Below, piece after piece: positions 58,212 to 64,000 of a stretch of 64,000 bases of DNA. This stretch comes from Paenibacillus polymyxa. GTDB lineage: Bacteria; Bacillota; Bacilli; Paenibacillales; Paenibacillaceae. Within the stretch, counting starts at the first letter, position 1. Every line of letters starts with the position of its first letter. The position numbers were made by a program, and so were the translations under genes. A model generated the notes under the pieces. The model did no database searches and was not told where the DNA came from. It worked only from the letters and a program-made list of their open reading frames with translations. The stretch lies in assembly GCF_001719045.1 (NCBI RefSeq), contig NZ_CP015423.1, forward strand, positions 1,302,001 through 1,366,000. Reading direction: 5' to 3'.

Positions 58212-58525
58212 TGTAAAAGTTCCTTTCGCCTTTTGTACCTCGAAATTCGTAATTTGAATATAAAATGTGTCGCTGTATTCATCAGCATAACTATAGCCTT
58301 GTTAGGGTAACATCGTTGTACATACAGGGTCAAATCAGCATACATTTCCAGGTATTAGCCCATCTTTGTCCCGTGTTCAAGCTTTCGCCACATAATAAGG
58401 ACATGGTAGCGCTTACTGTTGTGAAAAAAATCACAATGATAAAGTCCAGAGTATCGTACCTTGTTCCTTGTAAAGAATTATTTTTTAAATAGTTTAGTCG
58501 GCAGAAGCCGTTCGGAGGGAAACAC
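58212..58525. other. Divergent region between hydrolase and acyltransferase genes
   Basis: 314 bases without a gene. It contains the palindrome at 58419-58436 and probably promoters for both flanks, though no strong pair of hexamers is visible. Confidence 0.5.
58419..58436. promoter_or_regulatory. Fnr/CRP- or Rex-like operator
   Basis: TTGTGA-N6-TCACAA with an all-A spacer. It is a perfect match to the TGTGA-N6-TCACA pattern of FNR/CRP-type regulators and differs at one position from the Rex pattern TTGTGAA-N4-TTCACAA. It lies about 90 bases upstream of the acyltransferase start. Confidence 0.6.
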
Positions 58526-59560
58526 ATGACGACAAGCCATGATGTACAAGGGGAAAGCTTCTTTCTCAATCTGCGATTTCTGTTGATCATATGCGTATTT
58601 GCAGGAAATGCTCTGGAGCCTCTAGTCGGTTCACTTCATATTGCCCAACAATGGTTCAGCTGGATATTCATGTTCCATATGCCGTTGTTTGTACTCGTTA
58701 CAGGCTACTTTGCCAAATCATCTTTGACCGGACCCGCAGGCCAAAAAGTTCTGCTTCAGATCGGTATGCAATATCTTATTTTTCAATCTCTTTATTCGAT
58801 CTTGGATGTTGCACTCTTCCACGTTCCCCATATCCATCATTCGTTCTTTGCTCCTTATCTGCTCCTCTGGTTCCTTGCCAGCCATATCTGTTGGAGACTG
58901 CTGATGCTGACTTTTCAGAAAATACCACCTGTCCTCCAATTGGGTATATCCGTGCTGCTGGGTATCCTTGTCGGGTATCTCCCTGTGGATGGTATATGGC
59001 TGAGCGTATGCAGAACCTTTGTTTATTTACCTTACTTTGTAGCAGGTTATCATTTGAATTATGCGGACGTTCGACGGTTCTTCACAACACCAGTCCGCAT
59101 AATCGCTGGCATTGTATCTCTTCTGCTTATGATACTGGCGGGAACGTCGTATTTCGGCATCCCGGCAGGCTGGCTGTATGGTAATATGACTTACGGTGAA
59201 TTGGGCCATACCGAATGGTACGCAGGAATTTACCGCATCGGCATTTATGGAGTTCAATGGATAGCATCGATGGCGTTTCTAAGCTTTGTTCCGGCCGTGA
59301 CAGGACGTATAACTGAGATGGGAAGACGGACACTATATGTCTTTTTACTCCATGGCTTGATCGTCCGTACCGTCGTTGCAAAGGGAGTCTACGAATATAT
59401 AGATACTCCAGTGGAAGTCATGTTGATTGTAGTATGTGCTGCAGGTCTGTGCTGTATGTTGACCATGCCTTGGGTTCGAACTGCAACAAGACCTCTGATT
59501 GAGCCACAGGTAGAGTGGATGCTAAAGCCAGCTCCTTATCCTTTTAGACGGTCCGCGTAA
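58526..59560 (+). CDS. Membrane acyltransferase (acyltransferase 3 family)
   Basis: 344 residues, about ten membrane helices throughout. The opening FFLNLRFLLIICVFAGN and the MFHMPLFVLVTGYFAK segment are typical of acyltransferase 3 proteins that O-acetylate polysaccharides or other envelope molecules. No extracytoplasmic SGNH domain is fused. CGGAGGG lies before the ATG. It stands alone, with a possible oxygen- or redox-responsive operator upstream. Confidence 0.88.
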   Translation: MTTSHDVQGESFFLNLRFLLIICVFAGNALEPLVGSLHIAQQWFSWIFMFHMPLFVLVTGYFAKSSLTGPAGQKVLLQIGMQYLIFQSLYSILDVALFHVPHIHHSFFAPYLLLWFLASHICWRLLMLTFQKIPPVLQLGISVLLGILVGYLPVDGIWLSVCRTFVYLPYFVAGYHLNYADVRRFFTTPVRIIAGIVSLLLMILAGTSYFGIPAGWLYGNMTYGELGHTEWYAGIYRIGIYGVQWIASMAFLSFVPAVTGRITEMGRRTLYVFLLHGLIVRTVVAKGVYEYIDTPVEVMLIVVCAAGLCCMLTMPWVRTATRPLIEPQVEWMLKPAPYPFRRSA

Positions 59561-59736
59561 TCTTTTTATCCCTTTTTTATTTAACATTGAACACGCGACA
59601 ACCCACTCACAGACGAACATGTAAGCGAGTCTACCCTCTCTCTACTCCACTTGGAGCCTGTTTCATACAGGCGTGATGTGGTAAGTAAAGGATGCGCGCA
59701 ACAAAAAACAACTTTTTTATTAAGGAGTGATTTGTA

Positions 59737-59985
59737 ATGGCACGTAATCAAAATCAGGGGAAAATGAGTCGCGAAGAAGCAGGTCGTATGGGTGGAGAAG
59801 CTACTTCCAAGAAGCACAATAAGGAATTTTATCAGGAGATTGGTAAAAAAGGCGGGGAAGCAACCGCAAACTCTCATGATAAAGAATTTTATCAGGAAAT
59901 CGGCAAAAAGGGCGGCGATGCTACAGCTGAGTCGCATGACAAAAATTTCTACAGAGACATCGGTCGTAAAGGCGGCAGAAATTAA
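59737..59985 (+). CDS. KGG-repeat stress protein (GsiB/con-10 type)
   Basis: 82 hydrophilic residues made of three tandem 22-residue repeats after a short MSREEAGRMGGEAT start. Each repeat has the form GKKGGxATxxSHDKxFYxxI. Such KGG proteins are glycine-rich, probably disordered and induced by desiccation, heat or salt. AAGGAG precedes the ATG. A weak general-stress-sigma-like pair (GTTTCA-N14-GGTAAG at 59660-59685) lies upstream. Confidence 0.92.
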   Translation: MARNQNQGKMSREEAGRMGGEATSKKHNKEFYQEIGKKGGEATANSHDKEFYQEIGKKGGDATAESHDKNFYRDIGRKGGRN

Positions 59986-60029
59986 GGTGTATTGTCCTCT
60001 TCCGCCCTCCTTTAACATAAAACAAGCCT

Positions 60030-60070
60030 GAGCCCATCCGCTTTATTGAGGAATGGGCTCTTTCATATTT
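60030..60070 (+). terminator. Terminator after the KGG gene
   Basis: GAGCCCAT (60030-60037) pairs with ATGGGCTC (60053-60060), followed by TTTCATATTTT. Confidence 0.7.
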
Positions 60071-60137
60071 TACCTGATACGCAAACCTATCAGTATATAT
60101 ATTTCTAATAGAATCACATTCTAACCTCTTCTAAATG

Positions 60138-60177
60138 CAATATATAGACAAATAAAACTGGTCATATCTATATATTG
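60138..60177. repeat. AT-rich inverted repeat upstream of ilvD
   Basis: CAATATATAGA (60138-60148) and TCTATATATTG (60167-60177) are perfect complements with an 18-base spacer. It may be a regulator site or RNA hairpin; no T-rich tail follows. Confidence 0.5.
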
Positions 60178-60329
60178 TTGATTACAGAACACTTCTTGTA
60201 CTTTTTCAAAATCTTCATATATGTAGAAAAAAGCTCACATCTATGATAGACTCTTTAGAAAACATCTGCGCTATCACGGCGTCCATTGAACGCCATACTA
60301 TTTTTATACTTTGGGGGGAAACCAGCATC

Positions 60330-62018
60330 ATGACAGCTAAGACGAAAATGCGTTCCGATATGATTAAAAAAGGCTTTGACCGCGCTCCTCACCGCAGCTT
60401 GCTGCGTGCAGCGGGTGTCAAGGAAGAAGATTTTGACAAACCGTTTATTGCGGTATGCAACTCGTATATTGATATCGTACCGGGCCACGTCCATTTACAG
60501 GAATTTGGCAAAATTGTCAAGCAAGCCATTCGTGAGGCAGGCGGTGTACCATTTGAGTTTAACACCATCGGTGTAGATGACGGCATTGCCATGGGGCACA
60601 TCGGTATGCGTTATTCTCTGCCGAGCCGTGAAATCATAGCTGACTCTCTGGAAACTGTCGTTTCCGCTCACTGGTTTGACGGCATGGTTTGTATTCCTAA
60701 CTGTGATAAAATTACCCCTGGCATGATGATGGGCGCATTGCGCGTTAACATTCCAACTATTTTCGTCAGCGGCGGTCCTATGAAAGCTGGTAAAGACAAG
60801 AACGGACGCTCTATTTCCCTGACCTCCGTCTTTGAAGGCGTAGGTGCATATCAGGCTGGTAAAATCGACGATCAAAGCTTGCTTGAATTAGAACAATATG
60901 GCTGTCCGACATGTGGCTCCTGTTCAGGGATGTTCACAGCGAATTCCATGAACTGTCTTGCAGAAGCGATGGGTCTGGCTATGCCGGGTAACGGCACCAT
61001 TCTCGCTGTAGCAGAAGAACGTAAAGAATTCGTTAAACAATCTGCACGCCAATTAATGGAATTGATTAAGCTGGATCTTAAACCACGTGATATCGTGACT
61101 AAAGAAGCTATTGATAATGCATTTGCACTGGATATGGCAATGGGCGGTTCCACGAATACCGTATTGCATACATTGGCACTTGCCCATGAAGCAGAAGTTG
61201 ACTACCCTATCGAACGTATTAATGAAGTCGCAAACCGCGTACCTCATTTGTCCAAATTGGCACCTGCTTCCGACTATCATATCGAGGATGTTCATAATGC
61301 AGGCGGCGTAAGCGCAGTGCTAAATGAATTGTTGAAGAAACCGGGCGCACTGCATGGTGACTGTATTACTGTAACCGGAAAAACCATTCGTGAAAACGTA
61401 GAGGGTCAGGAAATTCTGGACACTAACGTTATCCATAAACTGGACAACCCGTATTCCGAACGTGGCGGTCTGGCTGTATTATTCGGTAATCTGGCACCGC
61501 AAGGCTCCATCATTAAAGTCGGTGCAGTTGATCCTTCGGTTGGTGGTTATCACAAAGGTCCTGCTATCTGCTTTGATTCACAGGAAGATGCACTGGCAGG
61601 TATCGCCAACGGTAAAATTAATGAAGGACACGTTGTTGTTATCCGTTATGAAGGTCCAAAGGGCGGACCTGGTATGCCTGAAATGCTCGCTCCAACTTCA
61701 CAAATCGTGGGCATGGGGCTTGGTGCCAAGGTGGGTCTGATTACAGACGGACGCTTCTCAGGTGCTTCCCGTGGTATCTCCATCGGTCATATTTCCCCCG
61801 AAGCCGCAGAAGGCGGACCTATCGCTTTTGTTGAGGACGGCGATATCATTGAGCTGGACTTGAACAATCGTAAGATTGAGCTCCACATTACGGACGAAGA
61901 ATTCGAACGTCGTCGCGCCAACTGGAAAGGCTTTGAGCCGAAGGTGAAAACGGGTTACCTGGCACGTTATTCCAAGCTGGTGACGAACGCAAGTAACGGC
62001 GGAATTATGAAAATCTAA
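60330..62018 (+). CDS. ilvD: Dihydroxy-acid dehydratase
   Basis: 562 residues from the ATG at 60330 (GGGGGG about 11 bases upstream); the frame is open 29 codons further but that part is unrelated to the family. Iron-sulfur Cys residues occur in [13 protein letters not shown] and [16 protein letters not shown]; substrate and Mg sites in [10 protein letters not shown] and [14 protein letters not shown]. It makes the 2-keto acid precursors of valine, isoleucine and pantothenate. Encoded alone, away from the other ilv-leu genes. Confidence 0.97.
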   Translation: MTAKTKMRSDMIKKGFDRAPHRSLLRAAGVKEEDFDKPFIAVCNSYIDIVPGHVHLQEFGKIVKQAIREAGGVPFEFNTIGVDDGIAMGHIGMRYSLPSREIIADSLETVVSAHWFDGMVCIPNCDKITPGMMMGALRVNIPTIFVSGGPMKAGKDKNGRSISLTSVFEGVGAYQAGKIDDQSLLELEQYGCPTCGSCSGMFTANSMNCLAEAMGLAMPGNGTILAVAEERKEFVKQSARQLMELIKLDLKPRDIVTKEAIDNAFALDMAMGGSTNTVLHTLALAHEAEVDYPIERINEVANRVPHLSKLAPASDYHIEDVHNAGGVSAVLNELLKKPGALHGDCITVTGKTIRENVEGQEILDTNVIHKLDNPYSERGGLAVLFGNLAPQGSIIKVGAVDPSVGGYHKGPAICFDSQEDALAGIANGKINEGHVVVIRYEGPKGGPGMPEMLAPTSQIVGMGLGAKVGLITDGRFSGASRGISIGHISPEAAEGGPIAFVEDGDIIELDLNNRKIELHITDEEFERRRANWKGFEPKVKTGYLARYSKLVTNASNGGIMKI

Positions 62019-62053
62019 ATGCTTTGCCAAGATATGCTTTATGAACGGCTAAA

Positions 62054-62094
62054 AAGCCTCCCGACCCCTAACAAAGGATCGAGAGGCTTTTTTT
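62054..62094. terminator. Bidirectional terminator between ilvD and the deacetylase gene
   Basis: AAGCCTCCCGACCC pairs with GGATCGAGAGGCTT, followed by T7 on the plus strand and preceded by A5 for the opposite direction. Confidence 0.85.
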
Positions 62095-62100
62095 ATTAGG

Positions 62101-63549
62101 TCAATTGCTTGATCCTGTATCCGCTGCTTGTGAAGCCCTGACTGATGTCTGAACAGGATTAGCCTCTTCGGTCACTTCACAGTTGAGTGTATGGACAACA
62201 TCCCTCTGATCAGTTTGCTCAAGAGCTTCGTCTGAGCAGTGTGAGTCTCCCTGATGAAAACGGTCAAACAAGGTATCCATTGGCATCACAATCAGTTTCG
62301 GTACCATTACATCTTTTTTTTCACTCAATTGCTCTGAACCCGAAGGATGAATAACACGAAATAACAGCTTTAGATATACAGTGGACACATGCTTGAACAG
62401 TCCTTTGGGAAGCTCCCGAACTTGAAATCCCAACTTCTCTGGTCCCCGATGAATCATACTTACTGCATAGATCGCCTTTACACCCTTCATTTCAGAATCA
62501 TGTACAATGCGTTGGGCCAGATCAGGAAGTTGTTTTTTCACAATCCGAATCAATTGAATAGCTAGATGTACCATCGACTTTGCCGTCGACCCCAATTGAA
62601 ATAACTTTTTATTATCAAAATGAAGCTCGATTACCGGGTCCCCTTTTTCTAGCCACCTGCTGTTCTCCATATTTACATTTGGCCCATGATAGATACGGCG
62701 ACGATAATAAAAGATCGTATCCTCCTGACTTACGGGACGAAGACGAAACAAAACATGGAATAGCCGCTCATACTGGAGCCATCCACATACCAGCGTTCTT
62801 TTTGACCAGCTCGTACTGAACATCTCGGAGGCAGTAGGTTGATTGACAGACTGACGGCAAAACAATGTATCCACCCGTACGCTGCGCAATTGTCGTTCTT
62901 GGGCGACCCTCAGCAGCTTCTCCAGTGCGATTAGCATATTCTGGGGCGCTTCCGCGTCTGCCCCCAATGTCGTACCACAGTCATGGAGCAGCATCACCTC
63001 GCCCCCCCTCAGCTTTTTTAGCATTCTCTCCGCCAATTGTTTCGCTCCAATGCTTGCCTTCCAATCTCCGAACATGGAGGACCATAATACGATTCGACGA
63101 CCATGGGTGTTGGAAATATCAAAAAAGTTCACTATCCCCCAAGGTGGGCGATAAAAGGTCGTTCCCTCGCCAGTTACTCGACGAATGACTGACTCTGTCT
63201 GGGCAATTTGTCTTCTGACCGTAACAGGCCGCATAAGCCAATTCGATTTGTGCACATAATTATGAATACCGATTAGATGACCTTCATCATGCATGCGTTT
63301 CAGAAGTTCAGGGTATTTTTCTGCATTCATCCCAACAACAAAAAAAGTAGCCTTGGCATCAAAACGCTTCAGTAAATCAAGCAGCTGTGATGTATACACT
63401 GGATCAGGACCATCATCAAAGGTGAGTGCATATTCTTGCTCACTTTTGCCGCGCCTGAACACCCGGAAACCAAATATACGACTAACCAGCGCCGGAATAA
63501 AAGCATAAAAAGTTGAAATGTAAAACATCCATAACAGCAGAGTCTGCAC
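62101..63549 (-). CDS. Polysaccharide deacetylase with unassigned C-terminal domain
   Basis: 482 residues. A membrane helix (about 5-25) anchors a NodB domain (about 38-230) with all five motifs: TFDDGPDP, the His pair in IHNYVHKS, RPPWG, the Trp-Asp region (MFGDWKAS) and VMLLHDCG. It should remove acetyl groups from peptidoglycan or another N-acetylated glycan outside the cell. The last 240 residues, including a YYRRRIYHGP segment and an acidic tail, match nothing I know. Single gene. Confidence 0.9.
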   Translation of the reverse strand: MQTLLLWMFYISTFYAFIPALVSRIFGFRVFRRGKSEQEYALTFDDGPDPVYTSQLLDLLKRFDAKATFFVVGMNAEKYPELLKRMHDEGHLIGIHNYVHKSNWLMRPVTVRRQIAQTESVIRRVTGEGTTFYRPPWGIVNFFDISNTHGRRIVLWSSMFGDWKASIGAKQLAERMLKKLRGGEVMLLHDCGTTLGADAEAPQNMLIALEKLLRVAQERQLRSVRVDTLFCRQSVNQPTASEMFSTSWSKRTLVCGWLQYERLFHVLFRLRPVSQEDTIFYYRRRIYHGPNVNMENSRWLEKGDPVIELHFDNKKLFQLGSTAKSMVHLAIQLIRIVKKQLPDLAQRIVHDSEMKGVKAIYAVSMIHRGPEKLGFQVRELPKGLFKHVSTVYLKLLFRVIHPSGSEQLSEKKDVMVPKLIVMPMDTLFDRFHQGDSHCSDEALEQTDQRDVVHTLNCEVTEEANPVQTSVRASQAADTGSSN

Positions 63550-63728
63550 GTTTTATCCCCACTTTTCTATTCTGAACTCCCCAAGCAGGCTTCCTGAGGA
63601 AAACTCACTTACTTATATGTTATCACAATGACGTAAACATGCCGAGATTTCGCTATTGCATATGGTCAGCATTGAGGTCCAATTTAGTGTACAATAAATA
63701 AAAATCTAAAAGGAGTCGTTGTATACAT

Positions 63729-64000
63729 ATGCTTCCATTGTACAAAAAATATTGGCGTACCGTTTTTGATATCGGTCTGATCGTATTAACCGTGTATTTA
63801 ATTATGTTCGTATCCAGCAAACTCTATCAACTTGCCGCACCTGTGTTCCTTTCGTTTGTCGTGTTCTGGTGCATTGAACCTGCCGCTCGTTATTTTCATC
63901 GCAAGGGAATGAAGAAGCCCTTCGCGTCTGCGCTCTCCGTATTGCTGTTTATCATCCTTTTACTTGCTATTTTTTTCGGATTGGGCCTGATTCTGGTTAC
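63729..64000 (+). CDS. AI-2E/PerM-family transporter (5' part only)
   Basis: About 90 codons before the right edge. The ATG at 63729 follows AAAGGAG. The translation MLPLYKKYWRTVFDIGLIVL continues with two or three membrane helices and the segment APVFLSFVVFWCIEPAARYFHRKG, which matches the N-terminus of YtvI/PerM-type AI-2E-family permeases. The rest lies outside the window. Confidence 0.78.
   Translation, partial: MLPLYKKYWRTVFDIGLIVLTVYLIMFVSSKLYQLAAPVFLSFVVFWCIEPAARYFHRKGMKKPFASALSVLLFIILLLAIFFGLGLILV

Larger units (their letters stand above)
59986..60329. other. Region between the KGG gene and ilvD
   Basis: Without a supported gene. It holds a terminator at 60030-60070, a long AT-rich inverted repeat at 60138-60177 and the ilvD ribosome binding site. 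I see no T-box or riboswitch. Confidence 0.55.

Noticed and set aside
59660..59685. General-stress sigma factor promoter before the KGG gene
   Set aside because: The match to GTTTAA-N13-GGGTAT is weak and the sigma factor's presence in this organism is unknown; mentioned only in the gene entry.
60243..60329. 29-codon extension of ilvD
   Set aside because: Family members begin at the chosen ATG and only that start has a ribosome binding site.

Overview
The window looks like a chromosomal segment of a low-to-moderate GC, endospore-former-type Firmicute, most likely Paenibacillus (P. polymyxa group). This is inferred from the gene content: split glycine dehydrogenase (gcvPA/gcvPB), a GlcT-controlled EIICBA glucose permease next to ptsHI, a FloT/NfeD pair, class-2 GalT, Ctc/L25, strong AAGGAGG ribosome binding sites and many canonical intrinsic terminators. 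There are no rRNA or tRNA genes, insertion sequences, CRISPR arrays or prophage integrase/capsid genes.

Region 1 (1-15850) is the accessory part and the candidate undescribed system. A long minus-strand gene train starts from a sigma-A-like promoter near 12510-12535. It encodes a 752-aa protein, a 141-aa all-beta protein with the size and look of an Hcp/tail-tube subunit, an intrinsic terminator, a J-domain protein, a membrane FHA protein, a zinc-ribbon FHA protein, an intact membrane PP2C phosphatase, a PP2C-like protein lacking two metal-binding Asp, two uncharacterised proteins, a giant Hsp70/actin-fold ATPase and an RDD membrane protein that runs off the left edge. Divergent from it lies a secreted/membrane von Willebrand A protein, convergent with a soluble Ser/Thr kinase. 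Kinase, phosphatase and FHA readers resemble the threonine-phosphorylation control of type VI secretion. The terminator placed just after the two putative structural genes would give them excess expression. Whether this is a contractile-injection-like machine, a TerY-P-like stress system, or something else cannot be settled from sequence reading alone.

Region 2 (16.0-22.8 kb): an OFA-family MFS transporter, a LytTR response regulator and a LytS-type histidine kinase. A direct repeat upstream of the transporter matches the E. coli YpdB operator, so this is probably a pyruvate-sensing circuit. A small membrane protein, a chemoreceptor and ribosomal protein L25/Ctc follow.

Region 3 (23.0-35.1 kb): cytoplasmic type I pullulanase, a Fur-box-controlled pair of exporter-fold ABC proteins (one fused to a DUF454 domain), and the mannitol operon mtlA-mtlR-mtlF-mtlD.

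Region 4 (35.4-45.9 kb): glycine cleavage genes, with gcvH divergent from a tandem-glycine-riboswitch-controlled gcvT-gcvPA-gcvPB, then the general PTS (ptsG, ptsH, ptsI) and its antiterminator glcT with a leader terminator upstream of ptsG.

Region 5 (46.1-64.0 kb): flotillin/NfeD, an iron-type alcohol dehydrogenase, Leloir genes galK-galE-galT with a divergent AraC regulator, an aldo/keto reductase, a HAD phosphatase/sirtuin pair, an alpha/beta hydrolase, a membrane acyltransferase behind an Fnr/Rex-like palindrome, a KGG-repeat stress protein, ilvD, a polysaccharide deacetylase and the start of an AI-2E/PerM-type transporter.
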